From assembly GCA_900466475.1 (NCBI GenBank), contig UBMI01000009.1, positions 426,480 through 490,479 on the forward strand: a stretch of DNA of 64,000 bases. Reading direction: 5' to 3'. This document shows, in pieces, positions 9,317 through 18,190 of this stretch (position 1 is the first letter of the stretch; every line of letters starts with the position of its first letter). The notes below the pieces were generated by a model that was not told where the DNA came from, did no database searches, and worked only from the letters and a program-made list of their open reading frames with translations. A program made the translations under genes and the position numbers. Origin of the DNA: Hyphomicrobiales bacterium. Lineage in GTDB: Bacteria > Pseudomonadota > Alphaproteobacteria > Rhizobiales > Rhizobiaceae.

Positions 9317-11143
9317 TTACTCCACAGTCACCGATTTTGCGAGGTTGCGCGGCTGATCGACGTCCGTGCCCATGAAGACTGCCGTATGGTAAGCCAGCAG
9401 CTGGATCGGCAGGGAGAAGATCATCGGCGCGATGATCTCATCGACATTGGGGAGCGTGATCGTCGCCATCGTCGGCAGCTTCGACGCGGCGGCGCCTGCC
9501 TCATCGGTGATGAAGATGATACGGCCGCCACGGGCTGCGACCTCCTGCATGTTGGACACCGTCTTTTCAAAGAACCGGTCATGGGGCGCAATGACGATGA
9601 CGGGCATGTTCTCGTCGATTAGCGCGATCGGCCCATGCTTGAGCTCGCCTGCGGCATAACCTTCCGCGTGAATATAGGAGATCTCCTTGAGCTTCAGCGC
9701 GCCTTCCATGGCAAGCGGAAAGCTGGTGCCGCGACCGAGATAGAGCACGTCCTTGCACTTGGAGAGTTCGCGGGACAAGCCCTCCATCTGCGGCTGGATG
9801 AGGTTGAGGACACGGCTCATGATGCGCGGCATTTCCGCAAGGTGGCGGACCATCGCCTTCTCGTCATCGGGGCTGATCGTGCCTCGAGCCCGGCCTGCGC
9901 CGATCGCCAGTGATGCAAGCACGGCAAGCTGGCAGGTGAAAGCCTTGGTGGAGGCAACGCCGATTTCCGGCCCGGCCATGATCGGGAAGACGGCATCGGA
10001 TTCGCGGGCGATGGTCGATTCCCGCACATTGACGACGGCGCCGATCTTCAGGCCATTGTCCTTGCAGTAGCGCAGCGAAGCCAGCGTATCGGCGGTTTCG
10101 CCGGACTGCGAGATGAAGAGGGCGGCCTGCGACGGCTGCAGCGGCATTTCGCGGTAGCGGAACTCAGAGGCGACATCGATTTCGACCGGCAGGCGGGCAT
10201 AACGCTCGAACCAGTATTTGCCGATCAGGCCGGCGAGATAGGCCGTGCCGCAGGCCGAGATCGCAAGGCCGGTCGCGGCTTTGAAATCAATGGCAGATGC
10301 ATTCGGGCTGATCGTGTTGGCGGTGAAATCCACATAGTGGCTGAGCGCATGGGAGATAACCTCCGGCTGCTCGTAGATTTCCTTTTCCATGAAATGGCGG
10401 TGATTGCCCTTGTCGACCACATAAGCGGTCGCCTGGGATATCTGGCGTGGGCGCTTGACCACCTTGCCGGAGAAATCGAGCACGGTCGCGCCGTCACGGG
10501 TGATGATCGCCCAATCGCCGTCGACGAGATAGGTGATCTCGTTGGTGAAGGGGGACAGCGCGATGGCATCCGAGCCCAGGAACATCTCGCCCTTGCCATA
10601 GCCAATGGCAAGCGGCGGGCCAGAGCGGGCAGCCATGATCGTGCCGGGATCGCTCTTCAGCATCACGGCCAGCGCATAGGCGCCGGTGACGCGGTTCAGC
10701 ATCTTCAACATGGCTTCCCGCGGGGTCAGGCCTTCACGCAGATACTTCGCCATCAGATGGGCGATGACTTCCGTGTCGGTCTGGCTCTGGAAGGCCGCGC
10801 CCTCGTGGCTTAGCTCGTCGCGCAATTCGGAGAAATTTTCGATGATGCCATTGTGGACGACGGCGACGCCTTCGACGAAATGCGGGTGGGCATTAGTCTC
10901 GTTCGGCACGCCGTGGGTTGCCCAGCGCGTATGGGCGATGCCGGTCGTTCCGGGCAATGGGTCGCTGTCGAGACGCTTTTCGAGGTTGAAAAGCTTGCCC
11001 TCGGCGCGGCGGCGATCCATCACGCCATCATGGATGGTGGCGACACCGGCGGAATCGTAGCCGCGATATTCCAGCCGCTTCAGCGCATCGACAAGACGGC
11101 TCGCAACCGGCGCATTTCCGACGATCCCAACAATTCCGCACAT
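9317..11143 (-). CDS. glmS: glutamine--fructose-6-phosphate aminotransferase (isomerizing)
   Basis: A 608-residue cytosolic enzyme that converts fructose-6-phosphate and glutamine to glucosamine-6-phosphate, the entry step to UDP-GlcNAc. The N-terminal Ntn glutaminase begins MCGIVGIVG, with catalytic Cys2 and later GIAHTRWATHG. Two SIS domains follow (SACGTAYLAGLIGKYWFE and the region YIHAEGYAAGELKHGPIALI), and the C-terminus ends LAKSVTVE as in GlmS proteins. AGGGG sits 9 bases before the ATG. It lies immediately downstream of glmU in the same direction with a 108-base gap, so the two may be co-transcribed. I see no glmS ribozyme-like leader. Confidence 0.97.
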   Translation of the reverse strand: MCGIVGIVGNAPVASRLVDALKRLEYRGYDSAGVATIHDGVMDRRRAEGKLFNLEKRLDSDPLPGTTGIAHTRWATHGVPNETNAHPHFVEGVAVVHNGIIENFSELRDELSHEGAAFQSQTDTEVIAHLMAKYLREGLTPREAMLKMLNRVTGAYALAVMLKSDPGTIMAARSGPPLAIGYGKGEMFLGSDAIALSPFTNEITYLVDGDWAIITRDGATVLDFSGKVVKRPRQISQATAYVVDKGNHRHFMEKEIYEQPEVISHALSHYVDFTANTISPNASAIDFKAATGLAISACGTAYLAGLIGKYWFERYARLPVEIDVASEFRYREMPLQPSQAALFISQSGETADTLASLRYCKDNGLKIGAVVNVRESTIARESDAVFPIMAGPEIGVASTKAFTCQLAVLASLAIGAGRARGTISPDDEKAMVRHLAEMPRIMSRVLNLIQPQMEGLSRELSKCKDVLYLGRGTSFPLAMEGALKLKEISYIHAEGYAAGELKHGPIALIDENMPVIVIAPHDRFFEKTVSNMQEVAARGGRIIFITDEAGAAASKLPTMATITLPNVDEIIAPMIFSLPIQLLAYHTAVFMGTDVDQPRNLAKSVTVE

Positions 11144-11251
11144 GCAAACGTCCCCTCAGACCTATTCAGTGAGGCCACTCCTAGCGATTCCCGCTTATTT
11201 CTCAATTGGTACGGCGGTCACTTTCGGTTTCCGCACGTTACCGAAGAAGGC

Positions 11252-12613
11252 TCAGCCTTTGGCCTTCTTTGCCGCCTTGATGGCGAGCGCCCGTTCTCGC
11301 AGGAGCTTGGCGCGTTCGGGCTTGATCTCCTGTCTGGCACGGCCGAAGGCGAGTGCATCATCAGGCACGTCTGCGGTGATGACGCTGCCCGATGCGATAT
11401 AGGCGCTGTCGCCAATCGTGACCGGAGCAACCAGCGAGGAATTCGAGCCGATGAAAGCGTCCTTGCCGATGACGGTCTCGAACTTGTTCACCCCGTCATA
11501 ATTGCAGGTGACCGTGCCGGCGCCGATATTGCTACCGGAGCCGATAACGGCATCGCCGATATAGGTCAGGTGGTTGACCTTGGCGCCCTCGCCGATCTTG
11601 CCGTTCTTGACTTCGCAGAAATTGCCGACCTTGGATCCAATCGAGAGATCGGCACCCGGACGCAGACGGGCGAAGGGACCGACCGTCGCGCCTTCGCTCA
11701 CATGCGCGCCCTCGATATGCGAGAAGGCATGGATGACCGCACCGCCATCGATGACGGCGCCGGGGCCGAAGACGACATTCGGCTCGATCAGTGCATCCTG
11801 GCCGATGACGGTGTCGTAGCAAAGGAATACCGTTTCCGGGGCGATCATCGTCACGCCCGAGAGCATCAGTTCGTGGCGGCGGCGCTCCTGCCAGAAGCGT
11901 TCGATCGCCGCGAGCTCGGCGCGGTTGTTGCAGCCGGCCATCTCGACCTCAGGCGCATCGACGGCGGTGACGCGGCCACCGAGCGAGCGGGCGATCTCGA
12001 CGAGATCGGTCAGATAATATTCGCCCTTGGCATTGCTGTTGCCGATGCGCGACAGCAGGTCGAGAGCCTTGCGGCCGTTGATCACCATGAGGCCGCTGTT
12101 GCACCATTTGACGGCGCGCTCGGCGTCCGTGGCGTCCTTCTCCTCCCGGATGGCAATCAATTCGCCATCCTTGACAAGCAGGCGTCCGTAGCCGGCCGGA
12201 CGATCCGTATGGAAACCGATGACGACGATGTCGCTGCCTTCGGCCAATGCCTTGCGGGCTTCGAGCAGCGGACCGGCGGTCTGCAGCGGCACGTCGCCGT
12301 AAGTCACGAGAATATCGTCATAGCCTTCGGCAATCGCCTCACGGGCGGCGAGAACGGCGTGGCCGGTACCGAGGCGCTGCTCCTGAACATACGATTTGAC
12401 CGTCACGCCGCCGATATCGGCAGCCTTTGCCACTTTCTCGGCATCCCGGCCGACGACGAGGGCAACGGAAGACACTCCGGTTGCGGCCACGGCATCGACG
12501 ACATGAGCGATCATCGGTCGGCCGGCGACCTCATGAAGCACCTTCGACTTTGCGGATTTCATTCGGGTGCTGTCACCGGCGGCGAGAATGACGGCAAGGC
12601 AGGTGCGTTCCAT
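11252..12613 (-). CDS. glmU: bifunctional UDP-N-acetylglucosamine pyrophosphorylase / glucosamine-1-phosphate N-acetyltransferase
   Basis: A 453-residue enzyme making UDP-GlcNAc from glucosamine-1-phosphate, acetyl-CoA and UTP. The N-terminal uridylyltransferase carries a variant of the nucleotide-binding loop ([19 protein letters not shown], residues 11-29; S replaces the usual G before TRM). The C-terminal half is a left-handed beta helix of hexapeptide repeats ([33 protein letters not shown]), with the acetyltransferase region near [11 protein letters not shown]. The start ATG has CGGAG upstream. It precedes glmS, so the window supplies two of the three dedicated GlmSMU steps; glmM is not here. 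Confidence 0.97.
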   Translation of the reverse strand: MERTCLAVILAAGDSTRMKSAKSKVLHEVAGRPMIAHVVDAVAATGVSSVALVVGRDAEKVAKAADIGGVTVKSYVQEQRLGTGHAVLAAREAIAEGYDDILVTYGDVPLQTAGPLLEARKALAEGSDIVVIGFHTDRPAGYGRLLVKDGELIAIREEKDATDAERAVKWCNSGLMVINGRKALDLLSRIGNSNAKGEYYLTDLVEIARSLGGRVTAVDAPEVEMAGCNNRAELAAIERFWQERRRHELMLSGVTMIAPETVFLCYDTVIGQDALIEPNVVFGPGAVIDGGAVIHAFSHIEGAHVSEGATVGPFARLRPGADLSIGSKVGNFCEVKNGKIGEGAKVNHLTYIGDAVIGSGSNIGAGTVTCNYDGVNKFETVIGKDAFIGSNSSLVAPVTIGDSAYIASGSVITADVPDDALAFGRARQEIKPERAKLLRERALAIKAAKKAKG

Positions 12614-12638
12614 GGCAGACTCCGAGAATCCATTGCGA

Positions 12639-12653
12639 GGCGGCTCTTCCGCC
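12639..12653 (-). terminator. short hairpin downstream of the FadR-type regulator gene
   Basis: GGCGG-CTCTT-CCGCC lies in the 63-base gap between glmU and the end of the regulator gene. The stem is only 5 bp and there is no T-run, so this is a tentative 3' end for the ytf operon. Confidence 0.3.
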
Positions 12654-12676
12654 GCTCATAGCAGCAAGGCGACGCT

Positions 12677-13471
12677 TCAAAAAGACGAAATCGGCAGGGA
12701 AACGATGGGCTCGGAAAGCGCGGAGAAGGCTTCGTGGACGTGGTCCCTGCCCTCGACGATGACAATTTCCATCGCCTTGCGAGCCGCAGCGGCGTCGCCG
12801 GCCGCAATCGCGTCGACGATGCGCATATGGGTTTCAGCAATGTTGGCGAAACCGTTCTCGGATGGCGGCGTACTCATGCGGAACATGCCGACGAGTGCCG
12901 CCTCGATGAGCCCGCCAAGCGTGCGCATGAAGGGATTATGGGACGCCTCTGAAACGGCGAGATGGAAGCGCAGATCGGCAAGTGCCAGGCTGTCGGCCGT
13001 ATGGTCACTTGCGGCCATGTCGAGCGCCAGGCCGCGCAGCCATTCGATCTCGTCCGGTTTTGCACGCTCGGCCACGAGGCCGGCCGCGAAAGGTTCGAAA
13101 GCGAGACGGATATCGTAAAGCTGCAGGAGGAATTCTTCACTCACACCGTTGGCGAAATGCCAGGATATGATTTCGGTGTCGAACATGTTCCAGAAGTTCT
13201 TTTCCGTAACACGCGTACCGACGCGCGCCTTTGCAACGACCATGCCCTTGGCGGCGAGCGTCTTCATCGTTTCACGCAGCACCGTACGCGAAACCTTGAA
13301 GCGCTGCGCCAGTTCTCCGTCTCCGGGCAGGATCGCGCCGACGGGATAGGTGCCGGCAACGATTCCCCGGCCGAGTTCATCGACGACATGCGCGTGGCTT
13401 GTTCGGGTTCTTCGCCCTACCTTACGGGTTTCAAGCGATCTGTTGCGCAATACGACTCTCCTCCTAGCCAT
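12677..13471 (-). CDS. FadR/GntR-family transcriptional regulator, probable repressor of the ytf-type operon
   Basis: A 264-residue GntR-family protein with an N-terminal winged helix (HVVDELGRGIVAGTYPVG, then ELAQRFKVSRTVLRETMKTL, residues about 27-75). The C-terminal FCD effector domain carries the metal-ligand pattern D-x3-H (DLRFHLAVSEAS) and a later H (ETHMRIVDAI). It is the last gene of the importer operon; its ATG overlaps the yjfF stop by 8 bases and AGGAG lies just upstream, so it is probably translated with the transporter. FCD regulators in this position usually sense the imported sugar or a metabolite of it. A candidate dyad operator lies upstream of ytfQ (18093-18103). The ligand is unknown. 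Confidence 0.88.
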   Translation of the reverse strand: MARRRVVLRNRSLETRKVGRRTRTSHAHVVDELGRGIVAGTYPVGAILPGDGELAQRFKVSRTVLRETMKTLAAKGMVVAKARVGTRVTEKNFWNMFDTEIISWHFANGVSEEFLLQLYDIRLAFEPFAAGLVAERAKPDEIEWLRGLALDMAASDHTADSLALADLRFHLAVSEASHNPFMRTLGGLIEAALVGMFRMSTPPSENGFANIAETHMRIVDAIAAGDAAAARKAMEIVIVEGRDHVHEAFSALSEPIVSLPISSF

Positions 13472-14432
13472 ATCTCCTGTTCAGACTGGAAAGGAAAAGG
13501 ATGGCCTTCTGCATCACCATGAATGCAAAAAGCAGCAGGCCAATCAGGATTTTCGTCCACCAGCTCGACAGCGTGCCGTCGAAAGTGATGTAAGTCTGAA
13601 TGAGCCCCTGGATCAGCAGACCGATGAAGGTCCCTGCCACGAATCCCGCTCCTCCTGTCAGCAGCGTCCCTCCGATGACGACTGCTGCGATGGCATCCAG
13701 TTCGACGCCCACCGCCGCAAGAGAATATCCTGCAGAGGTGTATAGGGAAAAAACGATTCCGGATAGGCCCGCCAGAAAACCCGACAGGGCGTAGATCTGG
13801 ATCGTCGTGCGCGCCACTGGAACGCCCATCAACTGTGCCGTCTGCACGCCGCCGCCCAGCGCATAGACATTGGTCCCGAAGCGGGTGCGGTGCGCGATGA
13901 ATATGCCGGCTGCGAACACGATCAGCATGATGGCGCCGATCAGCGTCAGACGTCCGCCACCCGGCAAACGATAATAGAGGCTGGTCAGCGTCGAATAATA
14001 TTCGTGATTGATCGGAATGCTGTCGATCGACAGGACATAGGCCATGCCGCGAGCGAGGAACATGCCGGCAAGGGTCACGATGAACGGCGGCATCTGCAGG
14101 AAATGGATGATCATCCCCATCACGGCACCGAAGGCGGTGGTGATGATGAGAACGATCGCAAAGGCGGCCAGCGGATGAATGCTGGTATTCTGCAGGATCA
14201 CTGCGAGAAAAACACCGGTGAAGGCGATAACGGATCCAATCGACAGATCGATGCCACCGGAGATGATGACGAAGGTCATGCCGACGGCGGCGATGCCGAG
14301 AAATGCGTTATCCGTCAGCAGATTGCCGATGACGCGCGTCGACAGGATGTTCGGATATTGCAGCGTGCAAACTGCGTAGGCGAGCACGAAGATGACGATC
14401 GTCGCAAGGAGCGGCAAGTATTTGGAATTCAT
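13464..14432 (-). CDS. yjfF: sugar ABC transporter permease (YjfF-like)
   Basis: A 322-residue inner-membrane permease of the RbsC/BPD_transp_2 family with about ten hydrophobic segments. It starts MNSKYLPLLATIVIFVLAYA and contains the family motif GGIDLSIGSVIAFTGVF (compare the RbsC motif GIDLSVG). The ATG overlaps the ytfT stop by 4 bases and has AGGGG upstream. It pairs with the neighbouring permease to form a heterodimeric channel, as in the E. coli YtfT/YjfF galactofuranose importer. Assignment to that subfamily rests on the strong resemblance of the binding protein and the identical gene order; substrate specificity could still differ. Confidence 0.85.
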   Translation of the reverse strand: MNSKYLPLLATIVIFVLAYAVCTLQYPNILSTRVIGNLLTDNAFLGIAAVGMTFVIISGGIDLSIGSVIAFTGVFLAVILQNTSIHPLAAFAIVLIITTAFGAVMGMIIHFLQMPPFIVTLAGMFLARGMAYVLSIDSIPINHEYYSTLTSLYYRLPGGGRLTLIGAIMLIVFAAGIFIAHRTRFGTNVYALGGGVQTAQLMGVPVARTTIQIYALSGFLAGLSGIVFSLYTSAGYSLAAVGVELDAIAAVVIGGTLLTGGAGFVAGTFIGLLIQGLIQTYITFDGTLSSWWTKILIGLLLFAFMVMQKAILFLSSLNRRYG

Positions 14433-15439
14433 TTGCGCCCCTTTGCGTCCGTCCGGCGGCTCAGGAAGCTGGTCAGCGATTGCATGGCCGGCGACTGGAT
14501 AACCAGAATGACGATGATGATGATCGCCTTGATGATGAGATTGAACTCCGGCGGAAAGCCGGAAAGCAGAATACCGGTGTTGACCGCCTGTATGATCATT
14601 GCGCCGACCAGCGAGCCGACGATGCTGAAGCGGCCACCCAGCAGCGAGTTGCCGCCTACGACCACGGCGAGGATTGCATCGAGCTCCAGCCAGAGGCCGG
14701 CATTGTTGGCGTCCGCACCCTTGATGTCGGCGGCGACGATGACGCCCGCGATGGAAGCACAGAGGCCGCTCAGCATATAGACCGCCATCAGCAGCACCGG
14801 CGTCTGTACGCCTGACAGCGTGCTCGCGCGTCTGTTGATGCCGACAGCCTCGATCAGCATGCCGAGCGCGGTGCGGCGTACCAGCAGGATGACCATCAGG
14901 GCGACGATCAGCCAGATGACGACGGGCATCGGCAGGAAGGCGAAGGAGCCGCTGCCGAGAAAGATCAGCCCGTCATCGTTGAACGTCATGATGGCGCCTT
15001 CGGTGATGAGCTGGGCGATCCCGCGGCCGGCGACCATCAGGACGAGCGTGGCGATGATAGGCTGTATGTTGAGGACGGCGACGAGGAAGCCATTCCAGAA
15101 GCCGCAGAGCAGGCCGACGACAACAGTGAGTGCCAGCGTATAGGCAAGCGAATTGCCTTCGACGATCGACGAGGCTGCAACGGCGCCACAAATCGCGATG
15201 ACTGCGCCGACTGAAAGGTCGATGCCCTTGGTGGCGATCACAAGCGTCATGCCGATCGCCAGCAGCGCAACGGGCGCGCCGCGATTGAGCACATCGATGA
15301 CGCTTCCGTAGAGCCGGCCATTTTGAACAATTACATCAAGAAATTGCGGGAAGAAGCTGAAATTCAAAAGAAGAACAACTAAAAGCGCAATCAATTGCGG
15401 CGCAAGACGAAAGCCCAGCGCCTTCAGCGAGGCAGTCAT
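14429..15439 (-). CDS. ytfT: sugar ABC transporter permease (YtfT-like)
   Basis: A 336-residue RbsC-type permease with multiple membrane spans, starting MTASLKALGFRLAPQLIALL. The family motif TKGIDLSVGAVIAICGA is present, as is a conserved cytoplasmic turn (GGNSLLGGRFSIVGSLVGA). It overlaps ytfR by 4 bases upstream and yjfF by 4 bases downstream. That chain of ATGA overlaps indicates one tightly coupled translational unit. The C-terminus ends in a basic tail (FLSRRTDAKGRK) expected on the cytoplasmic side. Confidence 0.86.
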   Translation of the reverse strand: MTASLKALGFRLAPQLIALLVVLLLNFSFFPQFLDVIVQNGRLYGSVIDVLNRGAPVALLAIGMTLVIATKGIDLSVGAVIAICGAVAASSIVEGNSLAYTLALTVVVGLLCGFWNGFLVAVLNIQPIIATLVLMVAGRGIAQLITEGAIMTFNDDGLIFLGSGSFAFLPMPVVIWLIVALMVILLVRRTALGMLIEAVGINRRASTLSGVQTPVLLMAVYMLSGLCASIAGVIVAADIKGADANNAGLWLELDAILAVVVGGNSLLGGRFSIVGSLVGAMIIQAVNTGILLSGFPPEFNLIIKAIIIIVILVIQSPAMQSLTSFLSRRTDAKGRK

Positions 15440-16959
15440 GCATCCTCCGTTCGTTTGTCGCCCGCAGCGATGGCGTCGACGATGCCGGCGGCGGTTATGC
15501 GCTCACCGGTCAGTTCAGCGATATGTTCGCGGTCGCGCAGCACGATGACGCGGGAACTGTAGGCAACCAGCTCCTCCAGTTCCGAAGAAATGACGATCAG
15601 CGACATGCCCCTGGCGCACAGTTGCTCGATCAGCTTGATGATCTCGGCATGGGCACCGACATCGATGCCGCGGGTCGGTTCGTCCAGGATCAGGAAATCG
15701 GGATTCGTGGCCAGCCAGCGAGCAAGGATCGCCTTCTGCTGATTGCCGCCCGACAGAAGCCGAATAGGCTTTTCACGGTCGGTCGTGCGGATATCGAGCG
15801 CCTTGATGTATTCGTCGGCGATCGCATTCTGTTCGGCGCGCGAAAGCGGCCGCGCCCAGCCTCGGCGCGCCTGCAGGGCAAGCGCTATGTTCTCGCGGAT
15901 CGACAGGTCGCCGATGATGCCATCCGTCTTGCGATCTTCCGGGCAGAAGCCGAAGCCCCTGGCGATTGCGGCACGTGGGCTCGACAGCGTCACCGGCGTG
16001 CCATCGATCCTGGCGACGCCGCTGTCGGCGCTTTCGATGCCGAACATGAGTTCTGCTGTTTCCGTGCGACCGGAGCCGAGAAGTCCGGCAATGCCGACAA
16101 CTTCGCCGACGCGGACCTCGAGATCGAAGGGTTTCACCTTGCCGCGTTTTCCAAAGCCCTCGAAAGCATATTTGACTTCGCCGGCCGCAATCGTGCGCTC
16201 CTTGGCGGCATGTTCCGTCTGTGCGAGTTCGCGCCCGAGCATCATGGCGATCAGGTTCTGCCGCGACAGTTCGGCTGCCTCGTGCGTACCCACAAGCCGG
16301 CCGTTGCGCAGCACGGTGATGCGGTCACTGACAGCATAGACCTGTTCGAGGAAATGAGTAATGAAGACAATACCCAATCCGCGCTTCTTCAAGTCATTTA
16401 TGATGCGGAAAAGCATCTCGACTTCATGGGTATCGAGGCTGGCGGTGGGCTCGTCGAGAATGAGCACCTTGCCCGACAGATCGACGGCGCGAGCGATCGC
16501 GACGATCTGCTGGACAGCGACCGAGAAACGGTCGAGCTGCGCGGTGACGTCGATATCGAGACCGTAGCCTGCCAGAAGCTCACGGGCATTCCGGTTCATG
16601 GTGCGGGCATCGATCATGCCGAAACGCGTCGGCTGGCGGCCGAGGAACAGATTTTCCGCGACGCTAAGGTTGGAGAGGAGGTTGACCTCCTGGTAGACGG
16701 TGCCGATGCCGAGCTTCTGGGCGGCCAGCGTATCGGCCGGATCAATCTCGTGACCTTCCAGTGTCAGGCTTCCACCATCGCGACGATAGGCGCCGGTAAT
16801 GCATTTGATGAGCGTCGACTTGCCGGCGCCGTTTTCGCCGAGCAAGGCGTGAACCTCGCCACGGCGCAGCGTGAAATCCACCTTGTCCAGGGCAACAGCG
16901 CCGGGGAAGAATTTCGAAATGGCCGAGGCTGCGAGAATATTCTCGAAATTGTGAACCAT
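15436..16959 (-). CDS. ytfR: sugar ABC transporter ATP-binding protein, double ABC cassette (YtfR-like)
   Basis: A 507-residue ATPase with two ABC cassettes, typical of RbsA/XylG/YtfR. The first cassette has Walker A GENGAGKSTLIKC, and DEPTASLD marks its Walker B/D-loop. The second has a degenerate Walker A (GLLGSGRTETAELM), then LLSGGNQQKAILARWL and DEPTRGIDVGAH. I chose the ATG at 16959 (MVHNFENILAAS) because the frame upstream runs through the intergenic hairpins and does not resemble ABC proteins; AGGAAA lies about 11 bases upstream. It supplies ATP hydrolysis for the YtfT/YjfF channel. The hairpins at 17005-17066 separate it from ytfQ. Confidence 0.9.
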   Translation of the reverse strand: MVHNFENILAASAISKFFPGAVALDKVDFTLRRGEVHALLGENGAGKSTLIKCITGAYRRDGGSLTLEGHEIDPADTLAAQKLGIGTVYQEVNLLSNLSVAENLFLGRQPTRFGMIDARTMNRNARELLAGYGLDIDVTAQLDRFSVAVQQIVAIARAVDLSGKVLILDEPTASLDTHEVEMLFRIINDLKKRGLGIVFITHFLEQVYAVSDRITVLRNGRLVGTHEAAELSRQNLIAMMLGRELAQTEHAAKERTIAAGEVKYAFEGFGKRGKVKPFDLEVRVGEVVGIAGLLGSGRTETAELMFGIESADSGVARIDGTPVTLSSPRAAIARGFGFCPEDRKTDGIIGDLSIRENIALALQARRGWARPLSRAEQNAIADEYIKALDIRTTDREKPIRLLSGGNQQKAILARWLATNPDFLILDEPTRGIDVGAHAEIIKLIEQLCARGMSLIVISSELEELVAYSSRVIVLRDREHIAELTGERITAAGIVDAIAAGDKRTEDA

Positions 16960-17004
16960 GAGGGCTGCTGTTTCCTGATATTGCGCCTTATGCCTGTGCC
17001 AAAA

Positions 17005-17021
17005 CCGGGCATGACGCCCGG
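17005..17021 (-). other. small hairpin in the ytfQ-ytfR spacer
   Basis: CCGGGC-ATGAC-GCCCGG is a perfect 6-bp stem with a 5-base loop, placed between ytfQ and ytfR next to a much longer palindrome. Confidence 0.6.
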
Positions 17022-17037
17022 CCCGGCACCGGCAGTT

Positions 17038-17066
17038 CCGCACCGGTCCATGATGGACCGGTGCGG
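17038..17066 (-). other. 29-base near-perfect palindrome (mRNA stem-loop) between ytfQ and ytfR
   Basis: The arms CCGCACCGGTCCAT (17038-17051) and ATGGACCGGTGCGG (17053-17066) are exact reverse complements around a single central G. It starts 13 bases past the ytfQ stop. There is no T-run on the minus strand. Such structures between binding-protein and membrane-component genes commonly protect the 3' end of the first cistron and lower expression of the rest (inference). Confidence 0.8.
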
Positions 17067-17079
17067 TTGCAGGTTCAAA

Positions 17080-18042
17080 TCAGTAGCCCTGGCCCTTCTT
17101 TTCTTCGTAGACCTTCATCGGGTCGTCAGCAGGCGTATAGAGCTTGGATTCAGTCTGGATCCACTTGGCCGGAGCCTTCTTGTCCTTCAGGTATGCATCG
17201 AGCGCATCGAAGGCCGGGCCTGCCATGTTCGGCGTCAGCTCGACCGTGGCATTGGCCTCACCTTCGGACATGGCCTTGAAAATGTCCGGCACGGCATCGA
17301 TGGAGACGACGAGGATGTCTTTGCCGGGCTTCAGGCCAGCTTCCTTGATCGCCTGGATGGCGCCAACCGCCATATCGTCGTTATGGGCATAGAGAGCGCA
17401 GATGTCCTTGCCGCCGTTCTCGGCCTTCAGGAAGCTTTCCATGACTTCCTTGCCCTTGGTGCGGGTAAAGTCGCCGGTCTGGCTGCGAACGATCTTCAGG
17501 TTGTCGTGGCCGGCAAGAGCCTCTTCGAAGCCCTTCTTGCGAGCGATGGCCGGCGACGAACCAGTGGTGCCCTGCAGCTCGACGACGTTGCACTTCTTGT
17601 CGCCGACGGTCTTTACCAGGAAGTCGCCTGCGACCTTGCCTTCGTGGACCAGGTCGGAGGTAACCGCCGTCAGGTAGAGATCGTCAGGAGCCTTGATCGT
17701 ACGGTCGAGAAGGATGATCGGAATCTTGGCTTCCTTGGCTTCCTTCAGAACGTCGTCCCAGCCGGTTTCGACAACGGGAGCAATGAGAATGGCATCGACG
17801 CCCTGAGCAATGAAGGAGCGCAGAGCCTTGATCTGATTTTCCTGCTTCTGCTGCGCATCGGCAAACTTCAGATCGATGCCGCGCTTCTTGGCCTGTTCCT
17901 TGGTCACTGTCGTTTCAGCCGCGCGCCAGCCCGATTCCGAACCGATCTGCGAGAAGCCAACAGTCAAGCCGGCGGCCGAAGCCGAACCGAACATGCAGGC
18001 AGCCAGAATCGTGGCACTCAAAAGTGCAGTCTTCAATTTCAT
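17080..18042 (-). CDS. ytfQ: sugar ABC transporter substrate-binding protein (YtfQ-like)
   Basis: A 320-residue periplasmic binding protein of the LacI/RbsB type (Peripla_BP_4). It closely resembles the E. coli galactofuranose-binding protein YtfQ: GLTVGFSQIGSESGWRAAET after the signal peptide, then DAQQKQENQIKALRSFIAQG and ILIAPVVETGWDDVLKEA. The ATG at 18042 follows GGGAGAGGA; a TTG start five codons earlier is open but falls within that ribosome-binding sequence. The signal peptide probably cleaves after SASA (about residue 23). It is the first gene of the operon and is followed by a strong hairpin. E. coli YtfQ binds galactofuranose; transfer of that substrate to this protein is inference. 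Confidence 0.88.
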   Translation of the reverse strand: MKLKTALLSATILAACMFGSASAAGLTVGFSQIGSESGWRAAETTVTKEQAKKRGIDLKFADAQQKQENQIKALRSFIAQGVDAILIAPVVETGWDDVLKEAKEAKIPIILLDRTIKAPDDLYLTAVTSDLVHEGKVAGDFLVKTVGDKKCNVVELQGTTGSSPAIARKKGFEEALAGHDNLKIVRSQTGDFTRTKGKEVMESFLKAENGGKDICALYAHNDDMAVGAIQAIKEAGLKPGKDILVVSIDAVPDIFKAMSEGEANATVELTPNMAGPAFDALDAYLKDKKAPAKWIQTESKLYTPADDPMKVYEEKKGQGY

Positions 18043-18092
18043 GATTTCCTCTCCCAATGCCGCGTCTCGCGGCGCAGGGTCAAAAAATCATA

Positions 18093-18103
18093 TAGTAATA
18101 CTT
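18093..18103 (-). promoter_or_regulatory. candidate operator of the FadR-type regulator upstream of ytfQ
   Basis: On the minus strand the site reads AAGTATTACTA: arms AGTA and TACT around a central T. It lies about 50 bases before the ytfQ ATG in an AT-rich patch. Regulators of the FadR/GntR-FCD type often bind short odd-length dyads of the general form TNGTATNACNA. Assignment to the adjacent regulator is inference. Confidence 0.5.
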
Positions 18104-18135
18104 TTGTAAATGCGCATTTTGGTATGCACCGCAGC

Positions 18136-18165
18136 AAAAAAGGCGCTCTTTTCAGAGCGCCTTTT
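18136..18165 (-). terminator. terminator of the BMP-type importer operon
   Basis: On the minus strand the stem AAAAGGCGCTC / GAGCGCCTTTT (11 bp, loop TGAAAA) ends in a run of T residues (complement of 18136-18141). It is a textbook intrinsic terminator, 25 bases after the binding-protein stop, and it insulates the downstream ytf operon. Confidence 0.88.
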
Positions 18166-18190
18166 CGCAACTGCGAGTTACAAAATCTGC

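Noticed and set aside
10853..12661. 602-codon open frame opposite glmU and the start of glmS
   Set aside because: Asp/Ala/Arg-rich antisense shadow of glmU with no family motif; glmU is unmistakable on the minus strand.
18000..18042. Lipobox-like LAAC in the YtfQ signal peptide
   Set aside because: A better signal peptidase I site (SASA) follows and related YtfQ proteins are soluble periplasmic proteins.
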